The notes below the pieces were generated by a model. It made no database searches and was not told the origin of the DNA. It saw only the letters and a list, made by a program, of their open reading frames with translations. A stretch of DNA of 64,000 bases from Tersicoccus mangrovi (lineage in GTDB: Bacteria; Actinomycetota; Actinomycetes; Actinomycetales; Micrococcaceae). The translations under genes were made by a program, and so were the position numbers. Shown here in pieces: positions 26,882 to 35,545 of this stretch. The first letter of the stretch is position 1. Every line of letters begins with the position of its first letter. The stretch lies in assembly GCF_036881825.1 (NCBI RefSeq), contig NZ_JBAJMW010000009.1, positions 1 through 64,000 of the forward strand. The letters run 5' to 3'.

Positions 26882-27871
26882 GTGAGTGACCAGCAGATTC
26901 CCGACACCGCGACCGCGATCGTCGCCGACCGGGCCGGCGGCCCCGAGGTGCTGCACCCGGCGACCGTCGAGGTCCCGCAGCCCGGGCCCGGCCAGGCCCT
27001 CGTGCGGGTCGCGGCGACGGGCGTCAACTTCATCGAGACCTACCAGCGCTCCGGCATCTACGACGTCGCCTACCCCTTCACCCCTGGCGGCGAGTTCTCC
27101 GGCACGGTCATGGCCGTCGGGGACGGCGTGACGGACGTGGCCGTCGGCGACCGGGTGGCCACGGCCCACGGCGCCCGCGGGTACGCGCAGTACACCGCGG
27201 TCGACGTCGACGCGCTCGTGCCGGTGCCGGACGACATCGACGACGAGACGGCGGCGGCCCTGCCGCTGCAGGGCATGACCGCGCACCTGCTCACCCACGC
27301 GACCAAGGACGTCCAGCCCGGGGAGACCGCGCTCGTGCACGCCGGCGCCGGCGGCGTCGGGCTGCTGCTGATCCAGCTGCTCAAGGCAGCCGGGGCGCGC
27401 GTCGTCACCACGGTCTCGACCGACGAGAAGGCGGAACTCGCCGCCGGTGCGGGCGCCGACGAGGTGCTGCGGTACGCCGGGTTCCGCGACCGGGTCCGCG
27501 AACTCACCGACGGAAGAGGCGTGGACGTCGTCTACGACGGCGTCGGCAAGGACACCTTCGACGACTCGCTCGCGAGCCTGCGGGTGCGCGGCCTCCTCGT
27601 GCTCTTCGGCGCCGCCTCCGGGCCGGTGCCCCCGGTCGACCCCCAGCGGCTCAACACCGGCGGGTCGCTCTACCTCACCCGGCCGACGATGATGCACTAC
27701 ACGACGACGGCCGAGGACCGCCGCGCGCGGATGGCCGACCTGTTCGGCATGGTCCGGGACGGCAAGCTGAACGTGCGCATCGGGGCGCGCTACCCGCTCG
27801 CCGAGGCGGGACAAGCCCACACCGATCTGCAGGGCCGGCGCACGACGGGCAAGGTCCTGCTCGTCCCCTGA
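26882..27871 (+). CDS. Quinone oxidoreductase (zeta-crystallin type, zinc-independent MDR)
   Basis: A 329-residue NADPH:quinone reductase of the medium-chain dehydrogenase/reductase superfamily. The N-terminal GroES-like domain contains ATGVNFIETYQRSG and FTPGGEFSGTV; the Rossmann motif HAGAGGVGLLL lies near residues 155-165. The zinc ligands of alcohol dehydrogenases are missing, as expected for Qor. The GTG start has GAGGAG 6 nt upstream. It is divergent from the aldo/keto reductase and may share its control region. Confidence 0.9.
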   Translation: MSDQQIPDTATAIVADRAGGPEVLHPATVEVPQPGPGQALVRVAATGVNFIETYQRSGIYDVAYPFTPGGEFSGTVMAVGDGVTDVAVGDRVATAHGARGYAQYTAVDVDALVPVPDDIDDETAAALPLQGMTAHLLTHATKDVQPGETALVHAGAGGVGLLLIQLLKAAGARVVTTVSTDEKAELAAGAGADEVLRYAGFRDRVRELTDGRGVDVVYDGVGKDTFDDSLASLRVRGLLVLFGAASGPVPPVDPQRLNTGGSLYLTRPTMMHYTTTAEDRRARMADLFGMVRDGKLNVRIGARYPLAEAGQAHTDLQGRRTTGKVLLVP

Positions 27872-27901
27872 GGACGCGCGACCGATCAGTGCACGAACGA
27901 C

Positions 27902-27933
27902 AGCGCCCGCCGTCTCCGGGGACGGCGGGCGCT
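27902..27933. terminator. Bidirectional terminator hairpin
   Basis: AGCGCCCGCCGTC (27902-27914) and GACGGCGGGCGCT (27921-27933) form a perfect 13-bp stem with a 6-nt loop, between the convergent quinone oxidoreductase and GGDEF-EAL genes. Confidence 0.8.
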
Positions 27934-27967
27934 GCTGTTCACGCACTGTCTGATGGTCAGACGCTGA

Positions 27968-29542
27968 TCAGGCCCAGCGGGTGTCGTCGGCGGCGGCGGC
28001 CAGCTGCCGGGCGCCGGAGAGGTAGTCGCGCATCGTCTCGGCCGGCACCGGCCGGCTGAAGTAGTAGCCCTGCGCGTACTCGCAGTTGAGGCTGCGCAGC
28101 AGGTCCGCCTGGCCGCGCTCCTCCACGCCCTCGGCCACGGCGCCCATGCCGGCGGTGTGGATGAGGTCGAGGATCGCGCTGACGAACTGGCGCTGCCGGT
28201 CCTCCAGGAGCAGGCCGCTGGTGAGCGACTGGTCGATCTTGGCGTTCTCGGCCGGCAGGGACTGCAGGTAGCTGATCGAGGAGTACCCGGTGCCGAAGTC
28301 GTCGATCTCCAGCGGGATGCCGATCTCCCGGAGCGCCTCCATGTTCCGGTCGACCACGTCGCCGCGGGTCACGAGCAGCGCCTCGGTGATCTCCAGGGTC
28401 AGGTACCGCCCCGTGATCCCCTCGCCCTGCAGCAGGTCCGCCGCGAACTCGGCCAGGTCGCCGTGCCGCAGTTCGGACGGGGAGATGTTCACGTGCACCC
28501 GGAAGCACTCCGGCAGGGTCAGCTCGCGCGACCACCGGCCGACCTGGCCGATGACGCTGCCGAGCATCCACCGGCCGAGCTCGACCATGAGCCCGCCCTC
28601 CTCGGCGGCCTCCAGGAAGGCGGCCGGCGGCAGCAGACCCCGCTCGGGGTGGCGCCACCGGACGAGGGCCTCGGCCCCGGCCACGGAGTCGGTGCGCAGG
28701 TCCACGATGGGCTGGTAGAACGCCTCGAGCTGGTCGGTCGCGAGGGCGCGGCGCAGCTCGGAGATCAGCTGCACCCGTTCACGGGCCGCCCGGTGCATCA
28801 CCGGCGTGAAGATGGCGACCCGGCCCTTGCCCTCGCCCTTCGCCTGGTTCATGGCGGTGTCCGCGTCGCGCAGCAGATCCTCGACGGGGGTGCCGTACTC
28901 ACCCGCGCGCACCCCGGCGGTGGCATCGACGCCGACGTTGAGCGGGCCGATCATGACGCGTTCGCCGAGGACGTCGAGCGCCCGGTGCGCGACGGCGAGG
29001 GCCTTGTCGATGCCCCCGTCGGGCACGAGGATCGCGAACTCGTCGCCGCCGAGGCGGGCGACCAGCTGGTCCGGTTCCACGATGGACCGCAGCCGGCTCG
29101 CGACGTGCAGCAGGACGGCGTCGCCCACGGAGTGGCCGAGGCTGTCGTTGATGAGCCGGAAGTCGTCCAGGTCGAGCACGACCAGCGCCGTCCCGGCGTC
29201 GCCGTGCCCGGACGTGTGCAGCGCCTCACCGGCGCGTTCGAGCAGCAGCCGCCGGCTCGCGAGCCCGGTCAGGTCGTCCGTGTCGACGAGCCGCTGCAGC
29301 TCCATGCGCGCACGCTGCAGTTCGATGGTGCGCTCCGCGACCCTGCTCTCCAGGTCGGAGTACATGGACTCGAGTTCCTCGGCGAGCAGGTTGATGCCCG
29401 TCGTGAGGGCGTCGATCTCGTCACGGGCGTCGGAGATGGGCAGCCGGGCGGCGAAGTCGCCGGCGGAGATGCGGACGATCCCCTCGACCAGCTCGTCCAG
29501 CCGGTTGGAGTTCCCGTCGTCTTTGGCTCCTTCACTGGCCAC
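27968..29542 (-). CDS. GGDEF-EAL c-di-GMP turnover protein with HAMP-like N terminus
   Basis: A 524-residue soluble protein. Residues 15-70 resemble a HAMP segment running into a coiled coil, without membrane segments. The GGDEF domain (about 85-250) keeps the catalytic GGDEF motif (LGGDEFAIL). The EAL domain (about 265-515) keeps EALVRW, NISPSEL, LEITEALLV, DDFGTGYSSISYL, KIDQ and AEGVEE, so metal binding and catalysis look intact. It could both make and degrade c-di-GMP. The GTG start has GGAGGAC 7 nt upstream and overlaps the STAS-like gene by 11 bp. Confidence 0.93.
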   Translation of the reverse strand: MASEGAKDDGNSNRLDELVEGIVRISAGDFAARLPISDARDEIDALTTGINLLAEELESMYSDLESRVAERTIELQRARMELQRLVDTDDLTGLASRRLLLERAGEALHTSGHGDAGTALVVLDLDDFRLINDSLGHSVGDAVLLHVASRLRSIVEPDQLVARLGGDEFAILVPDGGIDKALAVAHRALDVLGERVMIGPLNVGVDATAGVRAGEYGTPVEDLLRDADTAMNQAKGEGKGRVAIFTPVMHRAARERVQLISELRRALATDQLEAFYQPIVDLRTDSVAGAEALVRWRHPERGLLPPAAFLEAAEEGGLMVELGRWMLGSVIGQVGRWSRELTLPECFRVHVNISPSELRHGDLAEFAADLLQGEGITGRYLTLEITEALLVTRGDVVDRNMEALREIGIPLEIDDFGTGYSSISYLQSLPAENAKIDQSLTSGLLLEDRQRQFVSAILDLIHTAGMGAVAEGVEERGQADLLRSLNCEYAQGYYFSRPVPAETMRDYLSGARQLAAAADDTRWA

Positions 29543-29954
29543 GGTCGGCGTCCTCCACGTCGCGGGTCACCCGGAGCAGCCAGGCGCGGGCATGCTCCTC
29601 GGAGCGGAAGTACTGGATGGGGCAGGGCACGTTGGTGACGCTGATGACGAAGTTCGCGAGGACCCGTTCGACCGAGGAAGCACCCACGAGAGCGACCGCC
29701 GCAGCGGCGCTGCGCTGGGTGAGGACCCGACGGACGTCCCGGTCGACGGAGACCATGCCGGTCATGTCGACGAGCACCGGGATGCGGCGCCCGTTGCCCC
29801 AGTCGTTGACGAGGTCCACGGCTCCCTGGGCCGTGGCGCCGTCGAGCGAGAGGCGCTCGTTCATCACCATGTGAAGCACCCCGTCCGCGTCGAAGGACAG
29901 GCTGGCGATGCCACTCCCCGGTCCGGGAACGGCCCCTCCGGATGGCTTCGCCAT
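29532..29954 (-). CDS. STAS/SpoIIAA-like regulatory protein (DUF7793-like)
   Basis: A 140-residue protein with a pattern of alternating strands and helices like SpoIIAA/STAS domains: residues 20-30 (FDADGVLHMVM), then RIPVLVDMTGMVSVDRDVRR and ALVGASSVERVLANF. It overlaps the GGDEF-EAL gene by 11 bp on the same strand. I infer that it senses or transmits a signal to that protein; similar small STAS-like proteins are encoded beside diguanylate cyclases and PAS proteins in other actinobacteria. No conserved phosphorylatable serine can be assigned with confidence. Confidence 0.7.
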   Translation of the reverse strand: MAKPSGGAVPGPGSGIASLSFDADGVLHMVMNERLSLDGATAQGAVDLVNDWGNGRRIPVLVDMTGMVSVDRDVRRVLTQRSAAAAVALVGASSVERVLANFVISVTNVPCPIQYFRSEEHARAWLLRVTRDVEDADRGQ

Positions 29955-30188
29955 CCTTCACCCCGCTTTCGTCCTGCACGCACGCGCGCCATGGCGCGCG
30001 AGTGGCTGAGCCCACTCCCGTGGAGCATATCGTGAGAAGGCCGGAATATCGTGTTGCCCTTCGTCTCACCTGTGCCGACGGCGTTTCGCGCTTGGTGTGT
30101 CGCAACTCATCTGACAGAATCTGTGACCGGTCGACATGGTGACGGCCACACAATCTGGCGGTTCTGGGTGGGCCGCGGTGGAGGTCTC

Positions 30189-31349
30189 ATGCTGAAGTTG
30201 GATGTGACGACGATGATGGTCGTCCTTGCGGCCGTGTCCTTCGTTCAGCTGATCATCTTCTACATCGACTCGTACCGACGCACCCGTACCGACGTCGCCC
30301 GCTGGTGGGCCGCGTCCGTCGCCTTCTTCTCCTCCGCCTCGATCCTCTACACGATCGGCCAGGTCGAGAACGTCAGCCCGATCATGTCGGTCGGCAGCGG
30401 CATCATGGCCATTGCTGCCGGCTGCATGTGGGGCGGCGCTCGGCGCATGCGCGGGCGCCCCGCCGTCATCTGGCCCCTGATCGCCCTCGGCGTCGGGACC
30501 ACGACGGTGTCCTGGGCGGGCCGGAGCGTCGGCGACACGGTCCCCGGCCAGGCCGCCTGGCTGGTCGCCATGGGCATCGGGATCGGGGCGGCCGCCGTCG
30601 AGCTGCGGATCCGGCACTCGTCCCAGTGGCGGGACGTGCGCTCCTTCGCGATCATGGCGACCATCGCGGCCGTCTACTTCCTCGCCCGTGCCGTCGGCGT
30701 GCTCACCCTGGGCCCGACCAACCCCGTCTTCCTCTCCGTGTTCGGCACGGGGGTCACCTTCCTCGTGGCGATCCTGTTGCTCGTGTCCGCGACGTCGACG
30801 ATGACCGCGTTGAACAACGCACAGCGGACCGCGCAACTGCGCGAGCAGGCTACCCTGGACGGCCTGACCGGCCTGCTGAACCGGGTGCGTTTCCTCGAGG
30901 AGGCCGAGTCGCTGCTGCGCCGGTCCCGGGACAACGGCACGGTGTGCTCCGTCGTGATGGCGGACCTGGACCGCTTCAAGGCGATCAACGACGAGTTCGG
31001 CCACATCACCGGCGACGCCGTGCTCCAGGCATTCGGCGACGCCTGCCGGCTGACCGTGCGCACGTCGGACCTCGTCGGCCGGTACGGGGGCGAGGAGTTC
31101 ATCATGCTGCTCCCCTCGTCCTCCGCGCCGGAGGCGGTGCGCGTGGCGGACCGCATCAACGTCGTCCTCGCCGAGACCGGTCCCCTCCGCGGCACCGGCC
31201 GGATGGCCACCGCCAGCTTCGGCATCGCCGACACGTCGACCGGGTACACGACGCTGACCGACCTCATCGGCCGCGCCGACCGCGCGCTGTACGCCGCGAA
31301 GGACCAGGGCCGCAACCGCACCATGATCGGTGACGGCCAGGCCGCCTGA
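30189..31349 (+). CDS. Membrane diguanylate cyclase (GGDEF)
   Basis: A 386-residue protein with about seven membrane segments in residues 1-215, followed by a coiled-coil linker and a C-terminal GGDEF domain (about 225-380). The catalytic motif is GGEEF (YGGEEFIMLLP), normally active, preceded by MADLDRFKAINDEFGHITGD. The ATG at 30189 has GGAGG 4 nt upstream; longer readings from 30051 lack support. The membrane part is presumably a sensor of unknown ligand. It is divergent from the STAS/GGDEF-EAL pair, making a small c-di-GMP locus. Confidence 0.9.
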   Translation: MLKLDVTTMMVVLAAVSFVQLIIFYIDSYRRTRTDVARWWAASVAFFSSASILYTIGQVENVSPIMSVGSGIMAIAAGCMWGGARRMRGRPAVIWPLIALGVGTTTVSWAGRSVGDTVPGQAAWLVAMGIGIGAAAVELRIRHSSQWRDVRSFAIMATIAAVYFLARAVGVLTLGPTNPVFLSVFGTGVTFLVAILLLVSATSTMTALNNAQRTAQLREQATLDGLTGLLNRVRFLEEAESLLRRSRDNGTVCSVVMADLDRFKAINDEFGHITGDAVLQAFGDACRLTVRTSDLVGRYGGEEFIMLLPSSSAPEAVRVADRINVVLAETGPLRGTGRMATASFGIADTSTGYTTLTDLIGRADRALYAAKDQGRNRTMIGDGQAA

Positions 31350-31436
31350 CGGTCGTCGGTCTCCCCGGTCCACCCTGGATCGATCCCTGTTCTTCCGCGC
31401 CGCCCGATCGCCCCTCGTGGCGTCCCCCGGAAACAC

Positions 31437-31462
31437 GAGAACCCCGGTCTCCCGGGGTTCTC
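31437..31462. terminator. Bidirectional terminator hairpin
   Basis: GAGAACCCCGG and CCGGGGTTCTC form a perfect 11-bp stem with a TCTC loop, between the convergent GGDEF gene and pheT. Confidence 0.8.
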
Positions 31463-31489
31463 GCGCATGACGTCGCGTGACGCCGCCGG

Positions 31490-34024
31490 TCAGCGCTGGG
31501 CGGCGCCGTACCGGTCGGCAGCGACGGCAACGGCCGACGCACGCGCCGCGGAGGCCTCGTCCGCCGTCAGCGTGCGGTCCGGGGCGCGGAACCGCAGGGT
31601 GAACGCGAGGGACTTCTTCCCCGCGCCCAGCGCCTCCCCGGTGTAGACGTCGAACAGGTCGATCGACTCGAGCAGCTCCCCGGCGCCCTCGGTCAGCGCA
31701 TCGCGCAGCTGGCCGGCGGTGACGGCGTCGTCGACGACGAGCGCGACGTCCTGCGTCGCCATCGGGTACGTCGAGAGGGCCCCGGCGGTGACGATCTCCG
31801 GTGCGGCCGCGTACACCGCGTCGAGGTCCAGTTCGGCGGCGACCGTGCGCGCCGGCAGGTCCGCGGCGGCGAGCAGCTGCGGATGCAGCTCACCCGCCCA
31901 CCCGACCGGCGTGCCGTCCGGCAGGCTCAGCGTCGCCGTCCGGCCGGGGTGGAACGCCTGGTGGCGGCCGGCGGCGACGGTCAGGTCGACGCCGAGCACC
32001 TGAGCGGCGAGCAGCGCCGCGTCGAGGGCGTCGGCCCAGTCCATCAGCCGGGCGTTCTTGCCGGTGCCGGGCTCGTGACCCGTGAGCACGACGCCGAGGT
32101 GCTCCGGCTGCGCGGGCAGACCGGCCTGCAGGTCGGCCAGCACCGCCGGCTCGGGCAGCGCACCGATCGGAGGCACACTCGCGGAGCCGTGCTGCCCGTC
32201 GGGCAGGAAGACGCTGCCGGTCTCGAACAGGGCGAGGTCGCGGAAGCCGCGGGAGACGTTGCGGCGGGCCGTGTCGAGCAGCCCGGGCAGCATCGAGGTG
32301 CGCAGCCACGCCTGCTCGGCGCTGATGGGGTTGGCCAGCTTGACGGTCGCCTGCGCGCGCCCGGCCTCGGCGACCCCGAAGGTCGCGTTGGCGTGCTCGG
32401 TGACGAACGGGTAGCTGAGCACCTCGGTCAACCCGGCCGCGGCGAGCGAGGTCGCCAGCCGGCGACGCTGCTGCTGCACCCGGGTGAAACCGCGCCCCGG
32501 CGGGGCGACGGGCAGCCGCGAGGGGATGTTGTCGTACCCGTCGAGGCGCGCCACCTCCTCCGCCAGATCCGCCGGGATGGCCAGGTCGGGACGCCAGGTC
32601 GGCGGCAGCACCCGCCAGCCGGCCACGCCGTGCGCATCGTCGTCGGTCACGATGGCGCCGAGCTCGGTGAGCCGGCCGGTGACCGTCGCGTCGTCGTACG
32701 CCCGGCCGATCAGCCGGTCGACGAACCCGCGCGGCAGGAAGATCTCGGTGGCCTCGACGGGGATCCGCTCGTCGGTCAGCTCGCTCGTGTCGGTGCCCCC
32801 GGCGAGGTCGACGAGCAGGTCGACGACGCGCTGGGCGGCCGCCGCGGCGACCTCCGGGTCGACGCTGCGCTCGAACCGCTTGGCCGCCTCGGAGGGCAGC
32901 TTGTGCCGGCGCCGGGTGCGGGCGATGCTCACCGGGTCGAAGGTCGCGGACTCGATCAGCACGTCGACGGTCGTGCCGGAGCACTCGGTGGACGCGCCGC
33001 CCATCACGCCGGCCAGGCCGATGGGCCCGGACTCGTCGGTGATCAGCAGGTCCTCGGGATCCAGCGTGCGCACCTTGTCGTCGAGCGTGCGCAGGGTCTC
33101 CCCCGCGCGCGCCCGGCGGACGGTGATGTCGCCGGTGACGGTCGCGGCGTCGTACGTGTGGATGGGCTGGCCGAGCTCGAACATCACGTAGTTGGCGATG
33201 TCGACGGTCAGGGAGATGGACCGCACGCCGCACAGCCGCAGCCGGGAGGCCATCCACGGCGGGGTGGGCCGTGTCGGGTCGATGCCGGTGACGCGGCGGG
33301 TGAGGAACCGGCGGGCGCCGGGCACCCCGTGGATCGGGGCGTCGTCGGCCAGGTGCACGCCGATGCCGCCGCCCACCCGGGTCGGCGGGACCGGTAGCGT
33401 CGCCGGGTCGGTGAAGGACGTGCCGGTGGCGTGCGCGTACTCGCGGGCGACGCCGCGGATGGAGAAGCAGTAGCCGCGGTCCGGGGTCACGTTGATCTCC
33501 GCGGCCTCGTCGGTGACGCCGAGCAGCGTGAGCGCATCGGTGCCGACCTCAGGGTCCAGGCCGAGCGAGGAGAGCACGAGGATGCCGTCGTGGTCTTCCC
33601 CGATGCCGAGCTCGCGCACCGAGGCGATCATGCCGTCGGAGACATGGCCGTAGGTCTTGCGGGCGGCGATCCGGAAGTCTCCGGGCAGCACCGCGCCGGG
33701 CAGGGTGACGACGACCTTGTCGCCGGGCACGAAGTTGTGGGCACCGCACACGATGCCGCGCACGTCCGCGCCGCCGTCGGCGGCCTGCTGCCCCTCGGGG
33801 GCGACCCGCACCTGGCACCAGTTGATGGTCTTGCCGTTGGTCTGCGGCTCCTTCTCGGCGGTGAGCACCTGGCCGACGACGACGGGGCCGTGCAGCTCGT
33901 CGGAGGGACGGTGGACGTCCTCCTCCTCGAGCCCGACGGTGACGAGGTCCGCCATCACGTCCTCGGCGGTGGCCCCGGCGGGGACGGCGGCGTACTCACG
34001 CAGCCATGACAGGGGAATGCGCAT
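31490..34024 (-). CDS. pheT: Phenylalanyl-tRNA synthetase beta subunit
   Basis: The 844-residue beta subunit of the alpha2-beta2 enzyme. It starts MRIPLSWLREY, followed by an EMAP-like tRNA-binding domain (about 40-160), the B3/B4 editing domain (about 220-390), B5 (about 415-490), the catalytic-like core and a C-terminal ferredoxin-fold anticodon-binding domain (FDX-ACB, about 750-844, with STYPMATQDVALVVDD). Its ATG overlaps the pheS stop by one base (TGATG), so the two subunits are translationally coupled. Confidence 0.97.
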   Translation of the reverse strand: MRIPLSWLREYAAVPAGATAEDVMADLVTVGLEEEDVHRPSDELHGPVVVGQVLTAEKEPQTNGKTINWCQVRVAPEGQQAADGGADVRGIVCGAHNFVPGDKVVVTLPGAVLPGDFRIAARKTYGHVSDGMIASVRELGIGEDHDGILVLSSLGLDPEVGTDALTLLGVTDEAAEINVTPDRGYCFSIRGVAREYAHATGTSFTDPATLPVPPTRVGGGIGVHLADDAPIHGVPGARRFLTRRVTGIDPTRPTPPWMASRLRLCGVRSISLTVDIANYVMFELGQPIHTYDAATVTGDITVRRARAGETLRTLDDKVRTLDPEDLLITDESGPIGLAGVMGGASTECSGTTVDVLIESATFDPVSIARTRRRHKLPSEAAKRFERSVDPEVAAAAAQRVVDLLVDLAGGTDTSELTDERIPVEATEIFLPRGFVDRLIGRAYDDATVTGRLTELGAIVTDDDAHGVAGWRVLPPTWRPDLAIPADLAEEVARLDGYDNIPSRLPVAPPGRGFTRVQQQRRRLATSLAAAGLTEVLSYPFVTEHANATFGVAEAGRAQATVKLANPISAEQAWLRTSMLPGLLDTARRNVSRGFRDLALFETGSVFLPDGQHGSASVPPIGALPEPAVLADLQAGLPAQPEHLGVVLTGHEPGTGKNARLMDWADALDAALLAAQVLGVDLTVAAGRHQAFHPGRTATLSLPDGTPVGWAGELHPQLLAAADLPARTVAAELDLDAVYAAAPEIVTAGALSTYPMATQDVALVVDDAVTAGQLRDALTEGAGELLESIDLFDVYTGEALGAGKKSLAFTLRFRAPDRTLTADEASAARASAVAVAADRYGAAQR

Positions 34025-35136
34025 CAGATCTCCATCCCGAAGTGCTCGCTGAACCGGACGTCGCCCTCGATCATGTCGTGCATGTCGGGCACGCCGTTGC
34101 GGAACATGAGGGCACGCTCGATGCCCATGCCGAAGGCGAAGCCGGAGTACTCGTCCGGGTCGATCCCCGCCGCGCGCAGCACGTTGGGGTTGACGACGCC
34201 GCATCCGCCCCACTCGATCCACCGGGCGCCGCCCTTGGCGCCGGGGTGCCAGACGTCCATCTCGGCGCTGGGCTCGGTGAACGGGAAGAACGCCGGGCGC
34301 AGCCGGATCCTCGCCTCCGCGCCGAACATCTGCCGGGCGAAGTGCTCGAGGGTGCCCTTGAGGTCCGCCATGGACAGGCCCTTGTCGATCGCGAGGCCCT
34401 CGAACTGGTGGAACACCGGCGTGTGCGTGGCGTCGAGCTCGTCGGTGCGGTAGACGCGGCCGGGGCACAGCACGTAGAGCGGCAGGTCCCGCTCGAGCAT
34501 CGAGCGGACCTGCACCGGGGAGGTGTGGGTGCGCAGCACGAGGTTCGCCTCGGGCGGGTCGACGAAGAAGGTGTCCTGCATCTCGCGGGCCGGGTGGTCC
34601 GGGGCGAAGTTCAGGGCGTCGAAGTTGAACCAGGCGGACTCGACCTCGGGGCCCTCCGCGATCTCCCAGCCCATGCCGACGAAGATGTCGCTGACCTGGT
34701 CGATCTGCGAGGAGATGGGGTGCCGGCCACCGGCGCTGCGGCGGCGCGGGGCGGCGGTGACGTCCACGGCCTCCTCGACGAGGATCCGCTCCTCCCGCTC
34801 GGCCTCGAGCACGGTGGACCGCTGCGCGATGGCCTGGTTCACGCGGCCCCGGGCCGGGCCGATGATCTTGCCGGCCGCGGCCTTGTCGGCCTTCGGCAGG
34901 GACCCGATGCTCCGGTTGGCCAGGGCCAGCGGGGACCGCTCGCCCGTGTGCGCGATGCGGGCGGCCTTGAGCTCGTCCAGATCGGCGGCGCCGGCGACGG
35001 CGGCCAGCGCGGCGTCGACCACGGCGTCGACCGCCGCCTGATCCGTGGGATCCGGGACAGTCGGATCAGGAACAGCTGCCTCGGGCACAGCCGGCTCGAC
35101 GGGCACGGCGTCGTCCGTCTCGGTCGTCTCAGGCAT
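34024..35136 (-). CDS. pheS: Phenylalanyl-tRNA synthetase alpha subunit
   Basis: The 370-residue catalytic alpha subunit, a class II synthetase. It has HPISSQIDQVSDIFVGMGWE, the FEGLAIDKGLSMADLKGTL region and motif 3 GFAFGMGIERALM. The first 35 residues are an acidic Pro/Val/Ala-rich repeat-like segment (VEPAVPEAAVPDPTVPDPTD) before the coiled-coil tRNA-binding arm, and they have no counterpart in most pheS proteins. The ATG at 35136 is chosen over longer readings, which would be translated repeats. Confidence 0.96.
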   Translation of the reverse strand: MPETTETDDAVPVEPAVPEAAVPDPTVPDPTDQAAVDAVVDAALAAVAGAADLDELKAARIAHTGERSPLALANRSIGSLPKADKAAAGKIIGPARGRVNQAIAQRSTVLEAEREERILVEEAVDVTAAPRRRSAGGRHPISSQIDQVSDIFVGMGWEIAEGPEVESAWFNFDALNFAPDHPAREMQDTFFVDPPEANLVLRTHTSPVQVRSMLERDLPLYVLCPGRVYRTDELDATHTPVFHQFEGLAIDKGLSMADLKGTLEHFARQMFGAEARIRLRPAFFPFTEPSAEMDVWHPGAKGGARWIEWGGCGVVNPNVLRAAGIDPDEYSGFAFGMGIERALMFRNGVPDMHDMIEGDVRFSEHFGMEI

Positions 35137-35201
35137 CAGGCATCGTCCTCGCGCGTCCTCGGCAGTGGTGTTCGGCAGAGCTGGCCGACCGTGCAGTGGC
35201 A
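35137..35201. other. Intergenic region upstream of pheS
   Basis: The start of a 400-bp gap between divergent pheS and the metallopeptidase-like gene. No leader peptide, T-box or tRNA-like fold could be recognised upstream of pheS. The remainder of the gap is taken up by tandem repeats and a long palindrome. Confidence 0.4.
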
Positions 35202-35280
35202 GTGCTGCGGGCCCCCGGCAGTGCGGTTCGGCCTTCAACAGTGCGCTGCGGCCTTCGGCAGTGCCCTGCGGCCTCCGGCC
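35202..35280. repeat. Four degenerate 20-bp tandem repeats upstream of pheS
   Basis: Units GTGCTGCGGGCCCCCGGCA, GTGCGGTTCGGCCTTCAACA, GTGCGCTGCGGCCTTCGGCA and GTGCCCTGCGGCCTCCGGCC follow each other without gaps. The unit length of 19-20 bp is not a multiple of three overall, so the array is not simply coding. It lies in the probable pheS leader, 66-144 bp before the start codon. Confidence 0.75.
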
Positions 35281-35418
35281 GCGGTGAGCGCGCCGTCGAG
35301 ACAGCACCCGTCACACCGCGAGGAAGGCCCTGATCAGTCTAGGCCAGCGCCGTCGAGCCCCCGGGACCGTGACCTCCCGGGCCGGCGGCGGGCACGGCGT
35401 CGTCGGGCCCTCACCGTC

Positions 35419-35483
35419 CACTGGTCAGTTGCCGACGGTTCTCGCCGGCTGCGGCGGCGAGAACCGTCAGGTGGTGACCAGTG
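35419..35483. repeat. 65-nt extended palindrome in the pheS divergent region
   Basis: CACTGGTCA (35419-35427) pairs with TGACCAGTG (35475-35483), and GACGGTTCTCGCCG (35434-35447) pairs with CGGCGAGAACCGTC (35455-35468). Both arms are perfect, separated by a symmetric 6/6 internal loop, with a 7-nt terminal loop. It is not at a gene end, so a plain terminator is unlikely. Confidence 0.9.
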
Positions 35484-35532
35484 AACAGGGCGGTCCTCTC
35501 GGGGGGTGCCGTCGCGTCGAGGACGCCGGATC

Positions 35533-35538
35533 TAGGAT
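35533..35538 (+). promoter_or_regulatory. -10 box of the metallopeptidase-like gene, leaderless arrangement
   Basis: TAGGAT ends 7 nt before the ATG at 35546 and overlaps the alternative ATG at 35537. If it is the -10 box, the transcript starts at 35546, and that ATG is the real start. Confidence 0.45.
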
Positions 35539-35545
35539 GACCGCC

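Noticed and set aside
35202..35280. CRISPR-like array upstream of pheS
   Set aside because: The 20-bp units are directly adjacent with no spacers.
35137..35536. T-box or pheM-like attenuator in front of pheS
   Set aside because: No T-box bulge sequence, no Phe-rich leader peptide and no terminator/antiterminator pair could be found. The palindrome there lacks a U-tract.
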